A DNA stretch of 64,000 nucleotides from Vulcanisaeta sp. JCM 14467 (GCF_001316245.1 NZ_BBDM01000002.1:62001-126000); one strand, 5' to 3'. Numbered from the stretch's first letter, positions 1-10,735 are shown. Notes: generated by a model from the letters alone, not told the origin. Made by a program: numbers and translations.

Positions 1-276
1 CTCTTGACGTAATTGAGCCAGTCTATTCTCCACCTCAGCAAATCGTTGTTGCGATCTAGATTGCAAATCACTAAGCACCTCATCCCTCAACCTCTCAATC
101 CTATCAATCATGAACCTAAGCAGCTCCCTCTTAACCTCCTCCTTATTGACGCTGGTCTCTCTACCCTCTAAGTACTCCATCAACTCCTCCTTGAACTCCA
201 ATAATCGTTGGTCAACGTACTCCTTAAGTTCTAAAATCCTCTTCTCCAACACCTCATTGGTCGTTCTCTTGGGCAT
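1..276 (-). CDS. Coiled-coil protein, partial at window edge
   Basis: An open frame starts with ATG at 276 and runs off the left edge after 92 codons. It begins MPKRTTNEVLEKRIL and is almost entirely charged helix rich in Glu, Arg, Lys and Leu, as in a coiled coil. It overlaps the end of the upstream gene by about 23 bases, suggesting one transcript. No catalytic motif is visible in the part present. It may be the N-terminus of a coiled-coil nuclease or scaffold like the protein at 53.0-53.8 kb, but that is a guess. Confidence 0.6.
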   Translation of the reverse strand, partial: MPKRTTNEVLEKRILELKEYVDQRLLEFKEELMEYLEGRETSVNKEEVKRELLRFMIDRIERLRDEVLSDLQSRSQQRFAEVENRLAQLRQE

Positions 277-666
277 TACTTGCCACCCTCTTCCTGATTA
301 TGTACGTTCCTCTATTATTGCTGTAGACTACCTCGAACCCCAACCTATGCAACTCGCCATGTAAGTAAAATGATAGGGCGATCATTGCGCCACTAACCTC
401 ATTCTCGGGCAAGTACTTGGCCAAGAACTGCCTAATCCTCGCAGTGGTCAACTTGTAGGTTCCATCATCCTTCGAACATTAACCTATACTTAGGCAGCTC
501 CTCTCTCACGAAACGCCTAAACAGCCTAATCGCAGTATCCAAATACTTCGGCGTAAAACCATCGCTTCGCTGCTTCACGCGGGCCTGCGGTGGGCCTGGG
601 CGCCCTTGAATCGCCCCCGAGGAATTCACCCCAGCGAGCCCGGGGTGCTCTACCTCAGGGGTTCAT
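254..666 (-). CDS. Small uncharacterised protein, reading frame broken twice
   Basis: The intact 3' frame (254-451) has no good start codon. Allowing single-base shifts at 469-470 and in the GGGG run at 658-661, one protein of about 137 residues can be read from an ATG at 666, about 27 bases after a TATA-like TTAAAAAT. It has a Gly/Pro-rich N-terminal part, a basic helix (RLFRRFVREELPKYRLMFE) and a compact alpha/beta C-terminus ending ASNAQENDQ. The shape suggests a small winged-helix-like nucleic-acid-binding protein, but I do not recognise a family. It sits just upstream of the coiled-coil gene at 1-276. Both shifts sit in short runs of one base and look like assembly indels. Confidence 0.45.
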
Positions 667-690
667 TGCTCCATAATTAATTTGAGGATT

Positions 691-700
691 ATTTTTAAGG
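691..700 (-). promoter_or_regulatory. TATA-like promoter for gene 254-666
   Basis: On the minus strand this reads CCTTAAAAAT, about 27 bases before the ATG at 666, which is the element's usual leaderless spacing. Confidence 0.4.
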
Positions 701-711
701 GCGGGTTTGGG

Positions 712-1232
712 CTAGAGTAGCCTGGCCCTGCAGGGTGTTGGCCAGCTGTACCTCCTGGCGAGGTTTTCATCTGCGTTGTAGCCCGATGCCCTTAGTATTG
801 CGTGGACTGCGTATGACGTCTTCCTCGCCTGTTTATGGAGCTTCCTCGCGATGGCCAACTCCTTGATGCCGTGGAGGTAAGCTATGTTCCTTACGATGCT
901 CTCGGCATTCATGGCCTTGAGTGGGACTGCCCTTGGGTCTGCATTGACTACCTGTACGTGTACCTAGGCAGGCCAAGCCTGGTGAGGAAGTATGAGACTG
1001 CGTCCATGTACTGGCTTGAGTATGCGGTCCAGGGCTTAATGCCCTGCTCAGCCAACCCGGCCAGGTGTGTTAATTCATCCGCCTTGATGATTGTGTACTT
1101 GATGTTGCCCACGCTCACGGTGCATGAGCCTGGATCCACGTCGATTATCGCGGCTCCAATCATTGCGGAACCGCCAAGTATTAGGGCCTTTAGTTCTGCG
1201 TGGAATACTACGGCGTCCCAATGCATTCCCAA
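712..1232 (-). CDS. Uncharacterised element protein (one frameshift)
   Basis: The frame 948-1232 starts MGMHWDAVVFHAELKA and ends at RYTYR. A single-base shift near 950 joins it to the frame that includes 712-912 through VQVVNADPRAVPLKAMNAE, giving about 173 residues. The N-terminal half looks like a small beta sheet (SCTVSVGNIKYTIIKADEL). The C-terminal half is a basic helical region with a helix-turn-helix look (IKELAIARKLHKQARKT). No known family is recognised. It overlaps the upstream gene by 25 bases and is probably co-transcribed with the HerA-like ATPase. It could equally be two small genes. Confidence 0.5.
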
Positions 1233-1504
1233 ACACCCTGGAGTAATGCGTTGAGTGACCTGTGGGTGAAGCCCGACTCCCTAATCACGCCAAGGTCCAC
1301 GCCGTAAGCCCTCGCACATTGGCTGAGTGTCGTGGCTAGTGGCTTTGGCTTTATTGCCGTGTCCACCGTGACTAACAACTCGTGGTACGGCTTCTTCTCT
1401 GCCGTCATATCTAGTAGTTGCTTGTTGGTTATGTGTAGGAACATTAGTGCTGAATGCGGCTGAGCCCAGTGGGGCGGCATTAAACCGCCCATGTTCTTGT
1501 TCAC
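1208..1504 (-). CDS. Uncharacterised small protein downstream of HerA-like ATPase
   Basis: The 98-codon frame starts at a GTG that overlaps the stop of the ATPase gene (GTGA), a coupling arrangement that supports translation. The protein begins MNKNMGGLMPPHWAQ and has an alpha/beta pattern with an Asp/Thr-rich strand (LLVTVDTAIKPKPLATTL). No family is recognised. The coupling suggests that it works with the ATPase at 1501-2544. Confidence 0.55.
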   Translation of the reverse strand: MNKNMGGLMPPHWAQPHSALMFLHITNKQLLDMTAEKKPYHELLVTVDTAIKPKPLATTLSQCARAYGVDLGVIRESGFTHRSLNALLQGVWECIGTP

Positions 1505-2544
1505 GTCGTAGACTCATTCCTCCCAAAATAAGCCTTGAACCCGACCTCCCTAAACAGCACGTTCTCTGGCTTGTGGAACATGGTTGGGAAGACTATGAAT
1601 AGTTTGTTCATTGAGATGAACTCCTCCGGAACATCGAATATTGACTGCGTGATTAGGGCGAAGTAACGCCTATAATTCCTGCCAATCCTAACCGAGGTCG
1701 TTAGTGTTGACTCGCCTAGGCGGAAGTATAAATGGGCTTCGTCGATTATGAATATCAGGTTTCTAGCGTCAACCGCATTCGCGGTCGCCAGGAATGAGAG
1801 TACGTAGAACCACCTCTGGACTGGGGTTAACCACCTGAGGTCTATGCCTATTGACCTGCCCCTCAACTCACCCTTGAACAGCCTGTTGATTAATGGGTGT
1901 GTTTTCTGGAATATCCAGTGGTTGAAGTAAGAGAGCCTCCTTATGAGGCCCCTTGCCGAGTTGACCTCGTCCTCCCTGGCGATGGCGCCGGACTTGATGG
2001 CGTCGCTTAGGTACTTGATGATGTCGGTGATTGAGATTGGGGGCTTGGCCTGCTGTTGCCCCTCCTGGCCCTCCTCGCCTTGCTTGGTTAATTCGTTGTA
2101 TGTAAACATGAACATGTACTCCATGGCGGGCGTCATCACGTAACTAAGCCTAGGGAACCTCATGGTCAAGACCTCACTCAGCACATCGAGGATTTCAATG
2201 CCATCTAAATGGTCAAAGGGGTTGAAGGGGTACGGGGCGTGGTAGTCCGTGAATCCCTCGTAGTTACCAGCGACATCAAACACAACCACCGCGTAGTCGC
2301 TCGGCACATTCATCAACGCATTCATGACAAGCCTAGTCTTACCAACACCCTTAGGGCCAACAATGAAGGCGTCAGTCTCGTTAAGAACCATGAAGTGGAA
2401 GAGGTGCTTGGCGGGCTCGTTGATCATCATTTTAAATGTTAATGCGCCTATCTGGGCCTGTCCATTAACCTGATCCACCACTTGACCAACCTGATTCGCC
2501 TGACCCACCTGAGGCTGGTTTACCCTCCTCCAGAACATCACCAC
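1501..2544 (-). CDS. HerA/TraG-like P-loop ATPase
   Basis: This 347-residue protein has a Walker A motif GPKGVGKT near residue 63, a Walker B motif LIFIIDEAHLYF near residue 265, and a later ALITQS segment like the sensor strand of HerA/FtsK-class motors. The N-terminal 35 residues are Gln/Val-rich and low in complexity. Proteins of this class pump or couple DNA and protein through membranes, for example the VirD4 or VirB4 motors of type IV secretion. It is the second such motor in the element, the other lying at 8117-10202, so the pair may act as coupling and assembly ATPases. The start is GTG; ATG a few codons in is possible. The 5' end overlaps the upstream gene by 80 bases. Confidence 0.8.
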   Translation of the reverse strand: MVMFWRRVNQPQVGQANQVGQVVDQVNGQAQIGALTFKMMINEPAKHLFHFMVLNETDAFIVGPKGVGKTRLVMNALMNVPSDYAVVVFDVAGNYEGFTDYHAPYPFNPFDHLDGIEILDVLSEVLTMRFPRLSYVMTPAMEYMFMFTYNELTKQGEEGQEGQQQAKPPISITDIIKYLSDAIKSGAIAREDEVNSARGLIRRLSYFNHWIFQKTHPLINRLFKGELRGRSIGIDLRWLTPVQRWFYVLSFLATANAVDARNLIFIIDEAHLYFRLGESTLTTSVRIGRNYRRYFALITQSIFDVPEEFISMNKLFIVFPTMFHKPENVLFREVGFKAYFGRNESTT

Positions 2545-3391
2545 TGTGGCTGAGGCTCTTTAAAAGGCTAAGCGCCTTTGTCGTGATCCTAACCGTCAAG
2601 TCACCCGGGTTGTATGTCATGTACCCTATCGTGATTGCCTTGAGCACTGCGTCCTGGCTCCTGAGCATGTCAGTGAGTGACTTCAGCGTAGCCACGCCGC
2701 CCAGGTCCCTCACGAGGACCTCCACTGCGTTGACCACGTCATCATCGATTTTTGGCTCCCTGGGCTCTGCCAGGTTGAAGGGTCTCGCTGGGTACTCAAT
2801 GAACCTCCTACTCACGCCAATGACCTCGACCTTGCTGTTGAAGTCCGTCGTCTCCCTGAGTTCGTCAGTCCTTGGTACCCTGATCAATCTCCTCACTATT
2901 TCGTCGAAGATGTAGAACCTGTTTGGGTCGAAGACGCTGCTGTGTATCGCCACGTCAACGCCCAAGGCCTTCAATTGGGCCAGGGCGTCGGTGAGCCTTG
3001 GCCATAGGTCTGAGTAGAACTCGGTGTTTACCCTCAGGGCTGACGCCAGGGCTAAACCAATAATCGTCGATAACGGCTCGATAGTCGGTATCGGCGCTGA
3101 GTACAGGCTGGTCCTTAGTTCACCGACATCGTAGTTGTTGGTCAGCTCGACCGAGGCGGGTAGCGCAAACCCGCAGTTCTCAAGGACGTCGCTTAGCCTA
3201 GTCACGTGCGTTGCATCGCAGTTAATGCCCAACTCATGAAACACCCTATTAATCAACGCCCTACCCAGTGGCGTCAACCCAGCATTGGGCACACCGTCAA
3301 GGGGCTTCGCATTGCCACTCAATCTGAAGGTTACTCCCCTCTCGATGCCTTGATAGTCCAGTCTCCCCAGGATTAATTTAATCATCGCCAT
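2465..3391 (-). CDS. Uncharacterised protein with C-terminal winged-helix-like region
   Basis: The frame encodes 308 residues and starts ATG GCG ATG at 3391, about 20 bases after CCTTAAATT. The first 200 residues are mixed alpha/beta without a recognised motif. Residues about 220-280 resemble a winged helix (VATLKSLTDMLRSQDAV then YNPGDLTVRITTKALSLLK), and the tail is Gly/Ser-rich. It precedes the HerA-like ATPase and overlaps it by 80 bases in another frame. Both overlapping ends are low in complexity, so one boundary may be wrong. A role as an ATPase partner is only inferred from position. Confidence 0.6.
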   Translation of the reverse strand: MAMIKLILGRLDYQGIERGVTFRLSGNAKPLDGVPNAGLTPLGRALINRVFHELGINCDATHVTRLSDVLENCGFALPASVELTNNYDVGELRTSLYSAPIPTIEPLSTIIGLALASALRVNTEFYSDLWPRLTDALAQLKALGVDVAIHSSVFDPNRFYIFDEIVRRLIRVPRTDELRETTDFNSKVEVIGVSRRFIEYPARPFNLAEPREPKIDDDVVNAVEVLVRDLGGVATLKSLTDMLRSQDAVLKAITIGYMTYNPGDLTVRITTKALSLLKSLSHSGDVLEEGKPASGGSGESGWSSGGSG

Positions 3392-3470
3392 TAACCACTG
3401 GGGCTAATTTAAGGGGACCAACAACAATTACCAATATAATTAAAATTAATTTATTGAATTAATCACTCCA

Positions 3471-6400
3471 CTACGGCTGCTGGCCCTGCGTTGGTTGATT
3501 AGGCTGCGCCCGGCCCTGCAGTTGTTGCTGCATTTGCTGGATTGCTGATTGTGTGTTGTGCGCCCAGTCGGCCGTTGCCACTGCCTTCGCGGTGAGTGCC
3601 AGGGCCCTCAGCTCCTCTGCTGCCCTTAGGAGTGGTTCCCTCATTGTTGTGTCTAGGTCGATTGCGGTGTTGCCGAAGGGCATTTTTAGTGTGGTCGAGC
3701 CAACCAGCTTCTCCAACTCCTCGGCCACCCTCAGGAGTTGTGGTAGTGCGTTGATGTTTATGTTCTTCGTATTGCCAATGCTCGCCAGTGCCGCTAGCAC
3801 CTTGTTCGCCATGTCGATGAGCCTGTCAACTGGCTCCAGCACTGCCCTCAACCTCTCGATTTCCCTGTTTAGGTCCTGAACCCTCTTGTAGTCGCCGGCC
3901 TGCCATGCCCTGGCTAGCTCGTTCTGTAGCTCGTCAAGGCGTTGCCTGGCGTCTCCGTAGGCGGTGTCCAGGGTGTGTAGTGCTTCCTCGATGTGGTTGT
4001 TTATGCTGAAGTCCAGGGTGTCCACGACGTGCTTGAGTAGGTCCACCTCCATCTTTGGCATGTACTTCGTGATTAATTGGATTGCCTTGTCATCATCCAT
4101 GGACCAGGGCGATATTAACTCGCCCGGCTTGGCGAGTCTGGATCCCTCGCTCTCGTAAACCGCCTTCCTGACTTCTCTGAAGAATTCTCTGAATGCCGCT
4201 GTGTCGTTTGCGTTGATTATCTTCGCCGCGAGTTCAGGGGCCTTCTCCTCGATTTTGTCGATGTCGAGTTTCTCGTGGGTGTACAACTGCCTTAGGTCCC
4301 TGGCCAATTGCCTGAGTTCCTCAAGCTCCTCCCTAGTGAGTTCTCCCTTGACGAATTTCTCATTCAAGTCCTTGAGGTGCTCCGCAATTGCGTCGCTGAA
4401 TTTATCACCGAGGACTTCCTGGAGCATGGATAGTAACGCGGCCCCTGGGGTCATCCTCATGGTGAGTGCCCTGTCTATGACTGCCTTGGCCGTGTGGGTG
4501 TTGGTCGCTGGCTGCGGTAGTTTGCCCGGCTCCGCCTTGCCGACTGCGACCTCGGCGAAGTGGTGGTCCTCAGTGATTGCTAGGTGGAGTGCCATTGCCT
4601 TGTCTGCTATGCCGTCCTTTATGGCTATCTCGGCTAGTCTCGGGAATACCTTGTTGAAGGACTCCCGGCCAAGGGCTGTGGATCCCTCCCTAATGAACGT
4701 GCCCAACTCGGCAATGAGTCTCTGGTACTCCCTGTAGTCCCCGGCCCTCTCCCTGACCCACTCACCGTAGTTCAAGGACCTTAGGGTGTCAATGGCTGTC
4801 TGGCGTATGACCTCGGGTCCCTAGACGCTGCCTGGAGTGCCCTCTGCTCTAGGGCTTCCCTGTACCTTGCGTTTACGAATGGGCTTAACTCACTGGTTAA
4901 TTCCTTAATGCTTAGTTTGTTGATTAGCATTAACTCGTCATTGCTTGCCCCCTGGTTGATTGCCTTGTTTAGCCTGTCGATGTGCCTGGCCCACCAATCA
5001 TTTATTGTTGTGATTGCCCTGTAGTTGTCCCTGAAGTAATCCATGAGTGGCTTGAGTGCGTCGTAGCTCAGGACAACGCTGTTCCTCATCGTGTGTAGCA
5101 CGTCGGTGATTGTCCTTAAGTCAGCCCTGGCCTGCTCCTTAACGGCTGGATCCCTCATGTACCTGGGCAGTGCCTGCCTCAAGTGAGTACTCAATGCGTT
5201 GTTTAGGATCTCCTTCACCTTCTCGTGCTCGATGTCCATTGCCCTCGCTAGATCCAGCGTTGCGGACCAATCACCCCTGAACAACGCCTGCACTGCCCTT
5301 GCCGCTTCCCTGACAGACCTCATTGACTCCTCCGCCTTCTCGTGTGATTGGATGATGTAGGGGGCTAGGGCTGCTGCGACTAGTTTTGCCGTGTCCACTG
5401 CGTTCATGCCGCCGTGTCTCAGGCGTACTGTTAATTCCTCTGCCAGGTCTAGCCCGACCCTCCTGGACGTGATGAGTGCTGGGTGTAGGTCCCCACACTG
5501 GCGAGTGGTGCCATTATGATTGCATTCATCAAGTCGGTCAGTAACTCCCCCTTGTTCACCCTCTTTATGTCGCCCCTCCTGGCTTCGTAGACATGCATGT
5601 CACGGTCCAGGGTCTTCGTGGATAGCTCCTCGTAGAGGAACCTCCTGTCCATCTCGGTGGTCATCCTGAGCGCCCTATACGCCCTCCTGAAGTCCCTACT
5701 CCTAAGCGCGCTTAGGAGTTCTTTCTTTCCCTCCTCACTGAGGAGCTTCATCCCAGTCACCTCGTAGAGCCTACCCCTCATGCCCAACTCCCTGGCCCTT
5801 GGGTACTCCACTGCGGCCTTGGCAAGGACTGCCCCGGCCCTGGCTAGCCTGGTCCTCCACACCCTCCCCTCCTGCTCGTAGGTTAATGCCTTGTCCTCCG
5901 CCAGTTCTTTTGCGACTCGTAGTCCCGTGCTCAGGGGTGACGTCAATATCCTGAGTGGGGTTAGGCGTGGTACTATTTCCCTCCCCACAAACGCCTTGGT
6001 GTCGTGGAATGCCTTAGTGATTGGGTTTACCAGTCTCGCAACCCTCCTGTGCCTGCTCACCCAGTGCCCAACCCTCTCCTGGATCGCCCTAGTCCTACTG
6101 CCCACCGCCTTCCTCACCCTCCTCGTTATTCTGTTTAGGATCCTGCCCATACCGCCTATGCGTAGGTACAGTACTAGTGATAGGTCGTAGATGACATTGT
6201 TCATGACCGCCCATGCTGGTGCCATCGGTGTTGGGAATCCTGCGATCCACATGGCCCCGTCCAGAAGCCCAAAGATCATGACTGACTCCGCCAGCCACCT
6301 TGGTACGAATCCACCCACTGCGAAGAACAGCTTCCTGAAGTACGACCAACCACTCAGCAATTCCTGGCTCCCAACGACTATTGAGTTAATGACCCAGGAG

Positions 6401-7362
6401 ATGCTCGGCGTCAAGCCAAGTGGGACCTTGGCGTACCAGGGATTGCCGATGTTGCCGGTTATCGTTATTGAGCCTGGGACTACCACTGTCTTATTGGCGT
6501 AGTTGGTGCATGTTATCTCGATTTCTTTTTGTTCGTAGCCGGTTGGCGCCGGGCTTGGTAGTTTTAGGGTTAGGTTTTTGCCGACCCCCGTGATGTTCCT
6601 ACCAATGGTTATCTCCTCATTGAGCTTGTTGATTAGTGCCTTTAACTCGTCCTCCTCACTGCCTATGTTTACTTCCCTGTAGAGGGTGGTGTTTAGGACT
6701 GTGTATTGGCACGTGGTTGAGTTACCTACCTTGCTCGGTAGTTGGACTTGGGCGTTGCTTGCGAAGTACCAGAGCAGTGCCGATGTAGTGCCTGGGTAGC
6801 AGATGGTTTCGTTTAAGCCCGTCCTTGGGTTGGTTATGTTTATGCAGTGCTCCGGCGGTATGCTTATTGTGAAGTTTATTGTGACGGTGTTGTTACTGGT
6901 CTCGACGGTGGATTGGGTTGGTGGGCTTAGCCACTTCCAGGCTCCCGTGTAAACCACTGTATTGTTTATGGTTGCCGTTATTACACTGAAGGGTGGGTTC
7001 CCGAAGTAGATGACCTCGGCGTATGTGGCGTTGCTGTTGAGGTACTGCGGTGAGTCGCATGGTTCGGTGGCGCTCTTGTTGTCGATATATGTGAGCAATA
7101 GGCAGCCGTGGCCTGGGTTTATCGAGAGCCACAGGAATGTCACGTTGCTAATGCTTGGGATGCCAAGGGCGTTTACTGGGGTTTCCGAGTCAGTGAATGC
7201 TGTGAAGTTAGTCACTGGGTACTCAATCAGCACCATTGCCTTCCCAACAACCGTGTAGTTGATGCCGTATAGGGTGCCGGAGACCAGGTATGGGTATGTG
7301 GAGTTTAGTATTAGGAAGGCCCTCACCTTGGTCCTTGGTGCGTTGTTCTGTAGCCACTGCAT
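3471..7362 (-). CDS. Very large membrane and coiled-coil protein of the transfer locus (two frameshifts)
   Basis: Three open frames (5449-7362, 4781-5407, 3471-4775) join into one protein of about 1,297 residues if one base is restored at 5481-5483 and one at 4815-4817. The bridging peptides read naturally (SVGTYTPALITSRRVGLDL; SRDPEVIRQTAIDTLRSL), and both sites are short C/G runs. Residues 1-320 are a Thr/Asn/Cys-rich region with many N-x-S/T sites and look extracellular. Hydrophobic segments follow around residues 325-400, then long basic and charged helices with coiled-coil character and a Gln/Pro-rich tail. The layout suggests a scaffold spanning the membrane with a large cytoplasmic arm. 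The start overlaps the upstream stop (TAATG). No homologue is recognised; three separate genes remain possible. Confidence 0.6.
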
Positions 7363-8012
7363 TAGGCATTCGTCTCATTCATCACCTTGGCCTTGGTGAA
7401 GGCCAGTGCGTCGTGGGCTGCTATCGTTGCTATGAACATGATTGCCAAAGTCAATATGAACAAAGCAACACCAGCCGCCCTCGTCCTGTCGAAGACCATT
7501 AGGAGCACGGCAATGCCGATGACTACCGGCGCCACTGCGTAGCTGAACCAGGCTAGGTAGGCTATGGTGTGCAACACGGCAATCATTACCTGGCTTACGT
7601 GCATCACTGCGAATACCACGTCCATTATTGGGTCTATGATGAAGCCCATGTTCTGCAGGACCTCGAACTCCTGGAGCGGGAGCACGCCAATGCCTAGGCT
7701 GCTTATTGACGCAATGATGTTCAGTATGAACATCCCAATTGCCCACGCGAGCCCAGCCTTGGCCGTTGCCATGAACATCAAGCCCCAACCCTCCTCGGCC
7801 ACCTCAACCTCGCGGTAAAGCACGAGATATGTTGGGGATCCAGGCGATGCTATGCCGAAGAGTGCCGGTAGGAAGTAGGCCAGTACTAGGGCCGCACCCA
7901 CCGCAATGAACCTCCTCACCTCGATGCCTCCCCTTATTACACCGTAGGCGATTACCGCGATTGCCTCAATGGCTATGGCGTACTCAAGTAATTCGGCTGG
8001 TAGGTACATCAT
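7362..8012 (-). CDS. Polytopic membrane protein of the transfer locus
   Basis: The 216-residue product is very hydrophobic, with about five or six membrane segments (near residues 10-28, 34-53, 83-107, 127-150, 152-175 and 178-198). It starts MM about 22 bases downstream of the promoter at 8030-8038 and is coupled to the giant protein gene through a TAATG overlap. Polytopic proteins of this size beside VirB4-type ATPases are often channel components (VirB6/CedA-like), but no diagnostic motif is visible. The membrane location is confident; the channel role is inferred from its neighbours. Confidence 0.65.
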   Translation of the reverse strand: MMYLPAELLEYAIAIEAIAVIAYGVIRGGIEVRRFIAVGAALVLAYFLPALFGIASPGSPTYLVLYREVEVAEEGWGLMFMATAKAGLAWAIGMFILNIIASISSLGIGVLPLQEFEVLQNMGFIIDPIMDVVFAVMHVSQVMIAVLHTIAYLAWFSYAVAPVVIGIAVLLMVFDRTRAAGVALFILTLAIMFIATIAAHDALAFTKAKVMNETNA

Positions 8013-8029
8013 GGTTTAAAAAGTAATTA

Positions 8030-8038
8030 GTTAAAAGG
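8030..8038 (-). promoter_or_regulatory. BRE/TATA promoter CCCCTTTTAA for the membrane-protein operon
   Basis: On the minus strand the sequence reads CCCCTTTTAA, about 22-25 bases before the ATG pair at 8012/8009, consistent with a leaderless transcript covering the membrane protein and giant scaffold genes. Confidence 0.5.
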
Positions 8039-8116
8039 GGTGTGTGGTGTTAATGGTTTAATGACTGTAGGCGGTTCTAAAGGCTGAACTGCCAATAGCC
8101 ACGTGTGCCCCCGCAG

Positions 8117-10202
8117 TCACTGGATCCCCTTGACGCTTGGCTCTAGCTCTGCGTAGATTAACCTCTTGATTGGGCCCGTTATGAGTAGTGCCTTTGCGGT
8201 TAATCCCTGCATGTGCGGTGGCAGTCCCGTGGTCAGCCACCTGACGTCCTCCTGGGTCAGGTTTAGGACTTGGCTTACCGAGGCTACGTAGGCGTCGTTT
8301 CCGCCTAGCACGATGATTAGTGGTATGTTTTGTAGGATGTCGTTGCTTATCCCCGTTATTGTCTGTGTTATGTAGATCACGCCAAGACCGAACTTCCTGA
8401 CCCCACGCACTAGTAACTCGGCTAGTGGTGAGTTGAGTACGTAGTATGCCTCGTCAATCACGAGCAACTGCTGCAGTCGCTCCCCAATGTTCATGCTCAT
8501 GACGTGGGTGTACACGTGGTCTGCGGCAATGCCCATTGTGAAGGCTAGTACGTCTGGGCTTTGCCTGACCGAGGTGAAGAGTAGGGCCTTGTTGTTTAGG
8601 AGTTCACTTACTGGTATTATCTCTACATCCTTGAGGTAAGACATTAATCGATCAAGGGCTAGGGCGACTGAATCATCATCAGTGCTTGCCCTCAGGTACT
8701 CCATTGCCTTGAAGAAGTCCCTGTAAAGGCCATTGTTGTAGATGGCCCTCAGGTCTGGGAGTAGGGCCCTCGGGTCTGCACCGAGGATGCTGAATGCATT
8801 GAGTAGGTGGTAGATCCTCTCCACGTCGGTTAATCCATCGAGTTCGAATATGTTTATGAACTTCTTGGAGATGTCGATCGGCTCAATGCCTTGGTAGTCT
8901 CAGGTACTCACCGTGTGGGTCTAGGATGACCACCTTAATGCCCGAGCCCATTAGGCGGTATAGCACCGACATTATGAGCCAAGACTTGCCACCGCCAGTC
9001 GGCCCGAAAATGCCCATGTGCCCACTCGGTTGTGCGTCTAGGTCAATCACGACCTCATTCCCCTCCCTATCACGCCCAAGCTTTACTCTAGCCCTTGATG
9101 ATGGCGATAGGAGCCTGCCCCCGTGGAATACTGGCACGATTGCAATGTCGTGGCTCAACTCGTCAATGCTTGGCATTGACCAGAGTGGTAGTTGTCCCCT
9201 TAGCCAGGTCATGAACATATTAGTATCGGGTAAATCCCTATCGCTTAGGATGGCTACCCTCACTGGCTCCTCTGCGTTTTGTGTAATGCGGTCCAGGACC
9301 ACCCTCCACTTACTCACTGAGGCGAGGGCTTTGCCCCTTTCCTGGACTACCAACCTCTCGTACTCCCTGGCGACCTTTGTTGATGTTACTGCCCTGAACT
9401 CTGGGTTTCCGCTTATTATGAGTGCGTAGTTCTGTAGGTAATTCGCCATTGCCGAGGCGACTGCCCTAACATCGTCGTCACTTGGCATTGTGTAGATTTT
9501 GCTCGACGCCGAAAGTCTCCTGGTGAAGGCGCCTAGCCTACCGCCCTTGATTACTGAGTAGTTGCTCAGGGACTTGGCGGTGATAACACTAATCACTATT
9601 GCGGTTGCAAGCCCGTAGATCCCAAAGAGTATGAAGAGTACTATTGAAATTAGTATCAACACAATAATGAGTCTCGCTTTTCCTGGCGTTGTTGGGAAGC
9701 CAATGAGTTTCCTAAGCTCGTCACCGTTTAACTGCCTCAGTACGAAGTACTGCCTCAGGAGGTTCTCCTTGGCGGTTAGCCAGTTCATGAAGTCCTGCAG
9801 CTCCGCCTCACTCCTAACAACCCTCGACAGCCTGATGTATTTGTCACTGCCGAGCCTGATGAATGTTACTATTTCATTAACGTTGAGATTAAGTCTCCTT
9901 AGGAGTTCGTCGATCAAGCCCACGTATTGTGGGCCGGTTAGCCTGCTTATGTCGAACATCGGCTCGGCACTGTAAAAGACATGAGCTGTCTTACCCCTCA
10001 CGTCATAGACATAGTCCTCAAAGACCATTAGTCTAGGCGCTAGGTTTGGGTACACCAGCGTGAGTATTGACTCGACTAGCCACTCCCTGAAGTCCCGGTA
10101 CAGGAGTGCAACTGCGAGGAGTAGGATCAATGGCCTGTAGGCTAGGGCTGCCGCGGCTATGCCGATTAGGGCTGCCAGGAAGACCCTTGTGCTTTTGACC
10201 AT
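8117..10202 (-). CDS. Membrane-anchored VirB4/HerA-type ATPase (CedB-like), one frameshift
   Basis: The first frame (8883-10202) has two hydrophobic stretches near residues 7-35 and 176-212 and a Walker A motif GPTGGGKS near residue 400, followed by VVILDPHGEYL. Its reading is cut by one extra base near 8895. The frame then continues YQGIEPIDISKKFINIFEL into 8117-8824, which carries the Walker B motif LLVIDEAYYVL and a TQTITGIS segment. Merged length is about 694 residues. DPHGEY after the P-loop is characteristic of HerA/VirB4 ATPases. Membrane anchoring and neighbours fit a CedB/TedB-like motor driving DNA transfer. The start at 10202 lies 24 bases from its TATA box. The break could inactivate the gene if it is real. 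Confidence 0.8.
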
Positions 10203-10221
10203 CGAATTAGGCGGTTAACAG

Positions 10222-10230
10222 CCTTAAAAG
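10222..10230 (-). promoter_or_regulatory. TATA box for the VirB4/HerA-type ATPase gene
   Basis: On the minus strand it reads GCCTTTTAAGGC, centred about 24 bases before the ATG at 10202. It lies at the very end of the upstream gene. Confidence 0.5.
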
Positions 10231-10735
10231 GCACGCCTAATGAACCTCGGCAGCCACGCAAACCTGTTGCTGGGCCTCCTCACGTATTGGCCCTCGATTA
10301 TTGCCCTCAATTCCTCCGGCTCATGGTGATTCCCTGGCTTTGTAACGTTTGGAGTAATTGGTTAATGTCAACCCTCCCAGTGTCCAGGTAGTTCCTAATC
10401 AAGCCATCATCACAGTAAATTAGGTTGCACTGGGAGAGCATTATGACCACGGCCTCAATACTCAATCCCCTCGACAACGCCTCATTGAGTAGTGAAGCTA
10501 TTGAGTCCTGAGTAAAGTACCTGCTTAATCGCATGAGCACATTTCTACAGTAGTCCTGGAGCGGCTCTGCGCACCTGCTAGCCCAGGATTTGGCGAACTT
10601 GGATAGCTCCCTGTTAATGACCTCCTCGGTGTTTATGGGCCTAACCCTTACCTCCCTAATCCTGCGCTTTCCTAAAATCAATTCCTCAACCTCCCGATCC
10701 AGGTCGCCTACTCCACCCCTACCAAGTGGTTTCAT
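10224..10735 (-). CDS. Uncharacterised helical protein (one frameshift)
   Basis: The frame starts at ATG 10735, overlapping the previous stop (ATGA), and encodes a helical protein with paired cysteines (ASRCAEPLQDYCRNVL; SQCNLIYCDDG). The listed frame ends at 10307 after ITMSRRN, but a single-base shift there continues MEPEELRAIIEGQYVRRP to a stop at 10224, giving about 170 residues with a basic tail. No family is recognised. It sits between a Pro-rich protein and the CedB-like ATPase and is probably part of the same machinery. Confidence 0.55.

Noticed and set aside
5271-5498. Minus-strand 75-codon ORF inside the large gene
   Set aside because: Shadow frame; the neighbouring frame gives a coherent protein across the proposed indel.
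3471-7362. Programmed ribosomal frameshifting to explain the broken large genes
   Set aside because: No shared slippery motif is seen, shifts occur in both directions in many unrelated genes, and a tRNA gene shows the same kind of deletion.
8058-8240. Minus-strand ORF overlapping the CedB-like ATPase end
   Set aside because: Mostly antisense-frame shadow of the ATPase; its last 20 codons are too short to judge.
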